Positions 8,540-15,629 of a stretch of DNA of 47,973 nt are shown here, in pieces. The position numbers were made by a program, and so were the translations under genes. The stretch is from Frankia sp. AgB32 (lineage in GTDB: Bacteria > Actinomycetota > Actinomycetes > Frankiales > Frankiaceae). Every line of letters begins with the position of its first letter. Within the stretch, counting starts at the first letter, position 1. Under the pieces are notes generated by a model that was not told the DNA's origin, did no database searches, and saw nothing but the letters and a program-made list of their open reading frames with translations. Location of the stretch: positions 45,303 through 93,275 of the forward strand of contig NZ_JALKFX010000012.1 of assembly GCF_023243045.1 (NCBI RefSeq), written 5' to 3'.

Positions 8540-10468
8540 TCACCTGGCGCGCGACGGCGGGGCCAGCCGATTGACGAGGGCCGCGCGGGCCTCGTTCTCG
8601 CCGAGGCCGACGAGGTCGACCGTGTCGACGCCCGTGAGCCAGTCCGGGGGTTCGCACGGCTCGACCCGGACGGCGAACGAGGGCCGCCCGCCGGTGCCGG
8701 CCGTGGCCGGGCCGGGGTCCAGGTAGGTCGGGGACAGCACGACGAGCAGGTACGGCGAGCCGCCGGCCGGCGCCGGCCGTGGCCTGGGCCCGGCCGGCGG
8801 CGCGGCGGGTTCGAGCGTTCCGACGCGCCAGCCCGCCGATGCCAGATGCCAGCTGATCCAGGCCGCCCAGGGCCGGTCGGCCGCGGCGTACGAGACGACC
8901 AGCTCGGCGTCGCCCGCAGCGGGCGTCCGCGCACTGCCCCGGCCGGTCGCGACGGTGGGCGGGGCGCCGGCGTGCGCCGGGGCATCCGCCCTGCCCCGCA
9001 CCTCCCGGCTGTCCCGGTGACCGGCCGGGGCCGCGCCGTCGTCGGTGTGCTGCCGGGACGGCTGGGCACCGTTGGCGTTCCCGTGCTCGGCGTTCCCGTG
9101 CTCGGCGTTCCCGTGCTCGGCGTTCCCGTCGTCGGCGATCCGGTCGGCAGACCAGCCGGACCGCGCGCTGGCCGCTGCCCCGCCGGGCTGGCCCGCGTCC
9201 TGGTCGCCGCCGGTGCGGCGGGTGCCGGCGGCCGCGGGCGGGGGAGCGTGCTGGTCGAGGATGGCCGCGGCGGCGTTCGCGGCGAGGCGCAGGAACCAGG
9301 CACGGTCCTGCGGGCGGGTCGACGCCCGGACGTGACAGGCCAGCGCGCCGGCCAGCAGCGACAGCGGCACCTGGTCCCGCCACTGGTCGACCAGATCCGC
9401 CTGGCGCGCCCAGTCCTCGCCGGCCGTGCGGACCGCGCCGACGAACGACGACAGCCACAGTGGGACGAGGTCGCCGTCGAGGTCCGGGTCGAGCAGCAGA
9501 TCGATGGTGGCGTCGCGCTGGGCCGGGGAGAGGTCGACCAGCGTGCGGGCCAGCACGTGCAGCACGAGGTGGGTCGGGTCCCAGGTGAGCACGGCGTCGG
9601 GGCGGTAGCGGGACAGGTCGATGAGCTGGAACGACGCGGCGACGTCGTGCAGGGAGGCGGGGACGAGGACGTTCTCGACGTGCAGGTCGCCGTGGGCCCG
9701 CCCGACGAACGTGGGCAGCGCGAGCCCGCCGTGGCGGTCGGTGTCGAGGATCAGCGCGAACGGGTTGGGCAGCGGCCCGTCCTCGTCCTCGACGGTGATG
9801 GTGCAGCCACGGTGGGCGTCGGCGGCGCGCGCCCGGGCGCCGCCGGGGGCGAGGCGCTGCCCGAGCTGGCTGCGCAGGATGTCCGGCACGCCCATCGAGG
9901 GCACCTGCGCGCGGCCCGCCCACCCGTCCAGCACCGACCGGGTGATCGCGGCGCTGGCCTCGGCGAAGGCCGCGGCACCGGGGCGGGGACTGGGGAACAG
10001 CGGCCGCGGGCCGGCGGACCGGGCGGGGGAGCCGCGGGAGGGCCGTGGCGGGTGCAGCACGGCGTCGAGCAGGGTGTGCAGCGTGATCGGATCGCGCAGG
10101 CCGCCGCCGGCGACCCGCTGGAAGGCGAACCACCGGCCGTCCCCGACCGACACCGGCTGGTGGACCGGCTGGGTCAGGTGCTGGCCGGCGAAGGCGGGGG
10201 CGTCGGCCAGGGCCCGCGCGTGCTGGGCGTACTCGCCCGGCTCGGGATCGTCCGTGCTGCCGGGGGCCCGGTCCAGCTTCATGACGAGCTGGCGGCCGCC
10301 CTGCGGACCGTCCTCGAGGACGGCGGCCACCAGCGCCGCGGAGCGCCCGCCGGTGAGCCGCCGGACCAGCCGCAGGCTGATCGCGGTCTGGCTGCACCAG
10401 GCCGAGAGGGCGTGGGCGGCGGCCGGGTCAAGCTCGCCCCGCAGCGGTTCGTCCAGCCAGAGGGACAT
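8540..10468 (-). CDS. kinase/phosphotransferase-like (TCAD9-like) protein fused to a degenerate TIR domain
   Basis: 642 residues; the ATG at 10468 has CAGGAG six to ten bases ahead. Residues ~20-330 carry an APH/kinase-like fold signature: a β3 lysine in QLVMKLD, a Glu in the following helix, the catalytic loop HGDLHVENVL near residue 255, and LIDLSR in place of DFG. This resembles the ternary-complex-associated domain 9 family (recollection). A Pro/Asn/Ala-rich linker includes four NAEHG-type repeats. Residues ~519-642 are a TIR domain (LVVSYAAADRPWAAWISW, then VVLSPTYLD). The WDF...PG loop and the Glu-bearing helix after SPxYL, both present in the stand-alone TIR at 20893-21498, are missing, so NADase activity is doubtful. 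Probable conflict or signalling effector; role not known. Confidence 0.75.
   Translation of the reverse strand: MSLWLDEPLRGELDPAAAHALSAWCSQTAISLRLVRRLTGGRSAALVAAVLEDGPQGGRQLVMKLDRAPGSTDDPEPGEYAQHARALADAPAFAGQHLTQPVHQPVSVGDGRWFAFQRVAGGGLRDPITLHTLLDAVLHPPRPSRGSPARSAGPRPLFPSPRPGAAAFAEASAAITRSVLDGWAGRAQVPSMGVPDILRSQLGQRLAPGGARARAADAHRGCTITVEDEDGPLPNPFALILDTDRHGGLALPTFVGRAHGDLHVENVLVPASLHDVAASFQLIDLSRYRPDAVLTWDPTHLVLHVLARTLVDLSPAQRDATIDLLLDPDLDGDLVPLWLSSFVGAVRTAGEDWARQADLVDQWRDQVPLSLLAGALACHVRASTRPQDRAWFLRLAANAAAAILDQHAPPPAAAGTRRTGGDQDAGQPGGAAASARSGWSADRIADDGNAEHGNAEHGNAEHGNANGAQPSRQHTDDGAAPAGHRDSREVRGRADAPAHAGAPPTVATGRGSARTPAAGDAELVVSYAAADRPWAAWISWHLASAGWRVGTLEPAAPPAGPRPRPAPAGGSPYLLVVLSPTYLDPGPATAGTGGRPSFAVRVEPCEPPDWLTGVDTVDLVGLGENEARAALVNRLAPPSRAR
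9075..9134. repeat. 15-bp coding minisatellite, four units
   Basis: Four units of gcgttcccgtgctcg (9075-9089, 9090-9104, 9105-9119, 9120-9134, the last with two changes). On the minus strand they encode NAEHG-like pentapeptides in the linker between the kinase-like and TIR domains. Confidence 0.85.
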
Positions 10469-10551
10469 CGCCAAAACTCCTGAGAACAGGTACTCGCGGA
10501 TTGTGGAAAACGGATTCGGGCGGGGCCGCCCGCGCCTGATACCGAAGCTGT

Positions 10552-10572
10552 CCGACAACCGGTGGTTGTCGG
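10552..10572. promoter_or_regulatory. operator-like inverted repeat upstream of the kinase-like/TIR gene
   Basis: The arms ccgacaacc and ggttgtcgg are perfect 9-base complements around a 3-base centre (ggt). It sits 84-104 bases upstream of the minus-strand ATG at 10468, a plausible distance for a promoter-overlapping regulator site. Confidence 0.5.
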
Positions 10573-10614
10573 TGCCAAGAGTTTTGTCGGGCGGCCGGGT
10601 GGCGGGCTGAGATC

Positions 10615-10632
10615 CCGCCCTCGACAGGGCGG
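10615..10632. terminator. 7-bp hairpin
   Basis: Arms ccgccct / agggcgg with loop cgac. Terminator-like, but no nearby gene end explains it; it may be part of the leader region of the kinase-like/TIR gene. Confidence 0.3.
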
Positions 10633-10847
10633 AGAATACCGCCGGTGAAGGCGGGCCCTGCGAGAACCCGCCATTACCGCGGCGCGGTCGGCACCGGTAC
10701 TCCAGACGAGCGCCGCACCGGTCGACGCGGCTGGGGGTGTCCCGCGTACGACCTTGTACGGAGGTGGCGCCGCGCTCTTTGCGGGGCGCGCGGAACGCGG
10801 TTGTCTGGACGCGGCCAGCCGAAAGACCGCCGCCGGTCGTGATCTGC

Positions 10848-10866
10848 CCCCGGGGTTCGCCCGGGG
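10848..10866. other. short GC hairpin with a gttcg loop
   Basis: Arms ccccggg / cccgggg with a 5-base loop, in the middle of the long intergenic stretch. Purpose unknown; such hairpins arise easily at this base composition. Confidence 0.25.
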
Positions 10867-11333
10867 TGACCGTCGGCGGTGCGCTTCCTGGCCGTCGCCG
10901 GAGCGGACCTGCCTGTCGGGGGGAGGCCCGCTCCGGCGGGCGGACCGCGCGACGTGACCGCCCGGCCTCCCGATCCGGTGCCCGGTCCGCCCCACCCGCC
11001 TTGCGGCGACCTCGATTAAGAATTGCTCGTTTTTGGCGCCGGTGTGCGCACGCCAGCACCTTCTCCGGGCCTGCGGGCGGCACCAGTTTGCTTTTCAGCA
11101 TACGTTCGGGGTTGCCGGCGTTCGGCGTTCGTCGTCGGACGGCCGAACCCACGCGATCGTGGTGCCGCAGTCACCCGTCCGGTGGCGAGCTGAATACCGG
11201 CCGCTGTCCGTACGAGGTTGTCCGGCGATGCGGAGACGGCTTTTCCGGCCGGCCGGAATGAGTTTTCCTCAACAGGCTGCGATTGATCGTGAGCGCAGCG
11301 CTTCGGGGACGCCGGAAATGATCGTGAGGTCGG

Positions 11334-12599
11334 ATGACCAGCCGTGCCGCGCACCAGCCGGATGGCCAAGGGCCGCGTGCGCCGGGACGGCGGTCGGTCG
11401 CGCGCGGCCTCGCCGCGGGGATCACGCTGGCCCGGCCCGGCACGGCGCTGGCCGACGCCGTTCCCTTCGCCGTCGGTGGACTGGCCGTCGCCCATCCCCG
11501 GCTCGGGCCCGTGCTGCTCCTCGCCCTCGCGGGCACGCTGCTGTCGGCGGCGGGCCGGCTGCTCGACGCCGTCGCCTGTCTCGGCGCTGACCAGATCAAC
11601 CCCGACCGCCAGGGCAGTGCACTGGTGCGGGGCGCGGTCGGGCGCGGCCCGCTGGCGGGCCTGGCGGCGCTGGGGGGCGCCGCCGTGGCCGCGGGCGGCC
11701 TGCTCGCGGCGCCGACCGTCGGCACCCGGCTCGGCTTCGTGGGCATCGTGGCCCTGCGGGGCGGGCTGGCCTGGCTGCGGGGGGCGGGCGGGCCGCTGCG
11801 GTGGCTGCGGTGGCCGCTCGTGTCGGTCACGCTCGCCGGCGGACTGCCCCTGGGCGTGCTCGCCACCGGTGGCCGGATGGGCGCGGCCACGCTCGCGCTC
11901 AGCGCCGCGTTCGGCCTCGGCGCGACCGTCGCCGGCGCCACCGTCGCCGACCTGCGCGACCTGCCCACGGACCGGCTCACCCACCGGCGCACCGCGGCGC
12001 TGGCCAGCGGGGTGCGCCTGCGCCGGCCGAGCGGCTTCGTCCTGCCGGCGCCGTACGTCGCGCTCGTGTACGGGGCCCCGGCGGGGGCCCGCCCGGCCGG
12101 CCCCCCGGGGGCGGGGACCGGGCCCCCCGCGGGCCCGGGGGGGGGCGGCCCGGCGGCTCCGGACCTGCTCGCCGCGTCGCCGGGCGGGCCGGCGGCGCCC
12201 GGCGGCGGACTCGGGCTGGACCGCGCGGTGGCCGCGGTCGGCGCGCTCGCCGCGGGCCTCGCCGGCACGGTCCGGCTGGTCCGGCTGATCCGGTCGGGCG
12301 CTCCCGGGCTCGACCCGATCCGCTCGGCGCGGGCGCGCGGCGGCGGATTCGTCCGGCTGAACCTGCTCGCCGTCCACCTGGCGTGCGTCGGCTGGCTGCT
12401 CGCCGACCCCGGCGGCCGACTGTCGGGGGGGCTGGCCCTGGCCCTGGGCGTGGCGCTGCTGGCCGGCGCCGCCGGGTGGTCGTTCGTCCTCGCCCGATGG
12501 TCGGCGGCGGCGCTGGTGGGCCGGGATGACGGCGGCCCGCGGCCCGGGCCGGATCACGACGACCGGCACCCCGGTCCGGGCGGCGGGGCCGCGGGATAG
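11334..12599 (+). CDS. UbiA-like integral membrane prenyltransferase homologue
   Basis: 421 residues; the ATG at 11334 follows GAGGT with 5-6 base spacing. The protein is almost entirely hydrophobic helices. Two segments recall the UbiA motifs: GRLLDAVACLGADQINPDR...ALVRG for the first Asp-rich motif (usual form NDxxDxxxD), and DLRDLPTDRLTHRRT for the second (DxxxD). The first is altered, so the substrate and even activity are uncertain. Residues ~242-290 are a Gly/Pro/Ala linker coded by an extreme G/C homopolymer tract (about 12073-12154) that could hide assembly errors. UbiA enzymes attach polyprenyl groups to aromatic acceptors in membranes. The 3' end is 12 bases from the convergent STAND gene. 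Confidence 0.6.
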   Translation: MTSRAAHQPDGQGPRAPGRRSVARGLAAGITLARPGTALADAVPFAVGGLAVAHPRLGPVLLLALAGTLLSAAGRLLDAVACLGADQINPDRQGSALVRGAVGRGPLAGLAALGGAAVAAGGLLAAPTVGTRLGFVGIVALRGGLAWLRGAGGPLRWLRWPLVSVTLAGGLPLGVLATGGRMGAATLALSAAFGLGATVAGATVADLRDLPTDRLTHRRTAALASGVRLRRPSGFVLPAPYVALVYGAPAGARPAGPPGAGTGPPAGPGGGGPAAPDLLAASPGGPAAPGGGLGLDRAVAAVGALAAGLAGTVRLVRLIRSGAPGLDPIRSARARGGGFVRLNLLAVHLACVGWLLADPGGRLSGGLALALGVALLAGAAGWSFVLARWSAAALVGRDDGGPRPGPDHDDRHPGPGGGAAG

Positions 12600-12611
12600 G
12601 CCGCGGGTGGC

Positions 12612-15380
12612 TCAGGCCGCGCCGTCCAGGTCGGCGAGCTGCGCCAGGACACGGGTCGTGTCGTGGCCCGGGCCGAGTACCCGCAGGCTGCGCTGGTGCG
12701 CGTCGGCGAGTTCGGCGTGGGCCTCGGCGAGGCGGCCGAGCGCGTGGGCGACCCGCCCGCGCAGGCCGATCGCCGCCAGGGTGCGGGGATGGTCCGGCCC
12801 GAGCACCCGCAGACAGTCCACCACCAGCTCGTCGGTGCGCGCCGCGGCGCTGTCCGGCGCACCGCGCTGATAGGCCAGTCGGGCCAGGTGGTGGCGGGTC
12901 ACCAGGGTCGCGGGATGCTCCGGCCCGAGCGTGGCCACCCGGTCCGAACAGACCAGGGCCAGCGTCTCCTCGGCGTCGGCCCACCGGCGCAGGTCGACGA
13001 GGACGTCCGCGACGTTGTTGCGGGTCGTCAGCGTGTCCCGGTGGCGCGCGACGAGGACCTTCTCCCGGCTGGCCAGGGTGCGGCGGAACAGCGCCAGCGC
13101 CTCGCCGGGCCGACCGGACTCGCGCAGGGCGCGAGCCAGGTAGTGCTGGGTCATCAGCGTGTCCGGATCCTCCGGGCCGAGCACCCGGGCCCGCTCCTCC
13201 AGGACCCGGCGCAGGCCCCGCGCTGCCTCGCCGGGGAAACCCTGGGCGGCACGCACCCGGAGCAGGTCGTGCTCGACGTGGAGCACGTCGGGGTGGTCGT
13301 CGCCGAGCAGCGCCTGACCGGCGGCGAGCACCGTGCCGTACATCGCGGCCGCCTCGGTGAGATGGCCGGTGGCCCGCAGGAAACGGGCGGCGAGCGTGGC
13401 GGGGACCAGCAGGTCCGGCGCCAGCCGCGGCTCGGTCAGCCCGTCGAGCCGCCACGCCTGCCGGGCGCGCAGCATTGCCAGACCCGCATCGGCATGGCCG
13501 CGCAGCCGGGCCCACCGCGGCCAGCTGTCCGGGTCGCGGGGATCCCCTCGGCGGGCGGCGCGGGCCAGCAGCGCCGTGACCGTCTCCAGGTAGTCCTCGA
13601 CGTGGCCCGAACGGTGCGCCGCCCGGCTGAAGCTGTCGCGCACCAGCGGGTGCAACCAGACCTGGTCGGCACGCGCGGCGAGCTGCCCGCGTCGCCCCGG
13701 GCCGGCCGAGGCCCCGGCGGATTCGGGCACGCCGGCGGCTGTCAGGTCGACGAGGCCGTGCCCCGCGAGCGCCCGCAGCAGCGTCCACAACCCGGTGGTC
13801 GTCAGGCCCGGGAACAGCGGCGAGGAGGCGAGCACGGTCGCGTCGAGCGCCTCGATCGGGATGGGGGCGCCACCGAGGCAGGCGAGCAGGGTGAGCAGCG
13901 GCCGGGCCAGGTCGCGGCCCTGCGCGGCGAGCAGCCGCAGGGACAGCTCCCAGGTCGGGCCGACGAGCGCGCGCTCCCGGTCCCGCGCGGGTCCCCCGGC
14001 CGGCGCGCCGCCGCCGCGCCGGCCCGGCTCGCCGGCGGGTAGCCGGCCGCCGAGGTCGGGCAGCACCGACTCCGGCCGACCGGTCCGCACCGCCTGCTCG
14101 TACGCGGCATAGCCGCGCAGGACCTCGGCGCCGTCGAGATGGGACGGCATCCGCGCCGTCTCGACGAGATACCGGCCGGCCACGCGCAGCGCCAGCGGCA
14201 GGCCGCCGAGGCGGCCGGCGAGGCTCTCGGCGGCGGCCAGGCTGCCCGCGCCGTCCCCGGCGAGATCGTGCAGCGCCCGGCCGGCGTCGGCGCGGGTGAG
14301 CGGGCGCAGCCGGTGCGGCGCGAGCCACCCGGGTGGTTGGTCGCTGACGTCGGTGGACCAGGCCGCACCGTCCCGCGTGGTGACGATCACCATGCCGCGC
14401 GGGCTGGTGACGGGCCGCAGCAGACCGGTGCCGTCGAGGACACCGCCGCCGGGTGGCCCGAGGTCGGTGTCCGGGTCGTCGGCGTTGTCGATGACGAGCA
14501 GCCACGGCCGGTCGAGGCCGTCGAGCAGCCGCCACAGCAGGTCGGCGAGGCTACCCTGGGCGAGCTGGTGCTCGGAGGCACCGAGCTCGACGGCGAGCGC
14601 GGCCATGGCCGCCGCCACCGCGCCGGGGCCGGCGGCGTTGATCCACCAGCTGGTCACGCCCCGGTCGAGGGCCCTCGCGGCCACGGCGAGCGCGACGGTG
14701 CTCTTGCCGACCCCGCCGAGGCCGTGCAGGACCTGCACCCTGCACGCCTCGCGCCCGTCCCCGTCCCCGTCCCCGTCCGTGCCGGTGCCGGTGCCGGTGC
14801 CCGTGCCCGTGCCGTTCGCGCCGGCCGCGCCTGGCCAGCTCGGCCCACCTCCGTCGACAGCGGGGTGCGGGAGCGCTGCGGTCAGTCGGTCGAGGGTGTC
14901 GGCGCGCCCGTGCAGGGCCACCAGACCGTGCAGGCGGCCGACCGGCGGCCTGAGCGTGAGGTGCACCACCGCGACGCCGTCCGCCGCGACATCGTCACTG
15001 TTCGTGGCCGGTGCGCCGGGGTGGGTGTTCGTCCGAGAAGGCGCTTCGTCGCTGCGGCCCGGCTGGCCGGACGTGCGCCGGGCATCACCATCGGTGACCG
15101 TGCGAGGGCTGCGGCGGGCTCGCCGCCACGCCGCCGTCCACGCCTCGACGTCCGCCGGGCTGGTGACGCCGCAGGCGCGCAGCAGCGCCGGGACGAGGCC
15201 GGCTGGTTTGAGGGCGGGCAGGTGGGAGCCGCTGAAATAGCCGCCGGCGGTGCTGGTCGGGACGCCGATGGCCCGGGCGACGTCGCGCACGCTGAGCCCG
15301 GCGCGCAGCCGGAGCGCCGTCAGCTCCCGCCCGAACTCCTTGCAGGTGGTAACCGCAGTCGGGTCGATCTGTTCGGACAC
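12612..15380 (-). CDS. XRE-HTH / NB-ARC / TPR STAND ATPase
   Basis: 922 residues from a GTG at 15380. Residues ~12-70 form an XRE-type helix-turn-helix (FGRELTALRLRAGLSVRDVA then IGVPTSTAGGYFSG). An Asp/Gly/Thr-repeat linker (6-bp minisatellite) follows. The NB-ARC NTPase has Walker A GLGGVGKST near residue 220, Walker B LLVIDNADDP near 295, and the GLPLAL motif typical of NB-ARC proteins. The C-terminal ~320 residues are TPR repeats recognisable by recurrent LGPEHPATL / LGPDHPRTL segments. Such STAND proteins switch on ATP binding, and many act as immune or developmental regulators. The HTH suggests DNA binding. It is divergent from the potassium channel over 249 bases. Confidence 0.9.
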   Translation of the reverse strand: MSEQIDPTAVTTCKEFGRELTALRLRAGLSVRDVARAIGVPTSTAGGYFSGSHLPALKPAGLVPALLRACGVTSPADVEAWTAAWRRARRSPRTVTDGDARRTSGQPGRSDEAPSRTNTHPGAPATNSDDVAADGVAVVHLTLRPPVGRLHGLVALHGRADTLDRLTAALPHPAVDGGGPSWPGAAGANGTGTGTGTGTGTDGDGDGDGREACRVQVLHGLGGVGKSTVALAVAARALDRGVTSWWINAAGPGAVAAAMAALAVELGASEHQLAQGSLADLLWRLLDGLDRPWLLVIDNADDPDTDLGPPGGGVLDGTGLLRPVTSPRGMVIVTTRDGAAWSTDVSDQPPGWLAPHRLRPLTRADAGRALHDLAGDGAGSLAAAESLAGRLGGLPLALRVAGRYLVETARMPSHLDGAEVLRGYAAYEQAVRTGRPESVLPDLGGRLPAGEPGRRGGGAPAGGPARDRERALVGPTWELSLRLLAAQGRDLARPLLTLLACLGGAPIPIEALDATVLASSPLFPGLTTTGLWTLLRALAGHGLVDLTAAGVPESAGASAGPGRRGQLAARADQVWLHPLVRDSFSRAAHRSGHVEDYLETVTALLARAARRGDPRDPDSWPRWARLRGHADAGLAMLRARQAWRLDGLTEPRLAPDLLVPATLAARFLRATGHLTEAAAMYGTVLAAGQALLGDDHPDVLHVEHDLLRVRAAQGFPGEAARGLRRVLEERARVLGPEDPDTLMTQHYLARALRESGRPGEALALFRRTLASREKVLVARHRDTLTTRNNVADVLVDLRRWADAEETLALVCSDRVATLGPEHPATLVTRHHLARLAYQRGAPDSAAARTDELVVDCLRVLGPDHPRTLAAIGLRGRVAHALGRLAEAHAELADAHQRSLRVLGPGHDTTRVLAQLADLDGAA
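14754..14815. repeat. 6-bp coding microsatellite in the STAND linker
   Basis: A run of hexamers (cccgtc units followed by gtgccg/gtgccc units) encoding alternating Asp-Gly and Thr-Gly dipeptides on the minus strand, between the HTH and NB-ARC domains. Confidence 0.85.
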
Positions 15381-15629
15381 GCTGGTACCCCGTGCTGGCA
15401 GAGGAAGCAGGTCGGACGTGGATCAGGCGACCAATCTTGCCCTGACCTGACGACTGTGGGTAGACACGTCCGATAACGGACAGGCCAGTTCCGTCACGGA
15501 AACGGCACGTCGGCGCCGCCGGTCGGCCCCGGCCGGCGGGGCGGCGGCCCTGGCCCGTCGACCTGCGGCGGGCATGCGAAACTGGCAGCGGGCCCGTGCC
15601 GGGCCGTCGTCGCCGGGGGAGGACACGCG
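15381..15629. promoter_or_regulatory. shared divergent promoter region of the STAND and K+ channel genes
   Basis: This 249-base interval must carry both promoters. Small inverted repeats are seen: gtccg-ataa-cggac at about 15469-15482 and ttccg-tca-cggaa at about 15489-15501. No clear -10/-35 pair was identified. An XRE-type STAND protein binding here to control both genes is possible but inferred. Confidence 0.35.

Larger units (their letters stand above)
10469..11333. other. 865-bp non-coding stretch between divergent genes
   Basis: It lies between the kinase-like/TIR gene (minus) and the UbiA-like gene (plus). Opposing frames are open by GC bias only. It contains a 9-bp operator-like inverted repeat (10552-10572), a terminator-like hairpin (10615-10632), a second hairpin (10848-10866) and an AT-richer segment at 11015-11110. 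No gene is supported. Confidence 0.5.
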
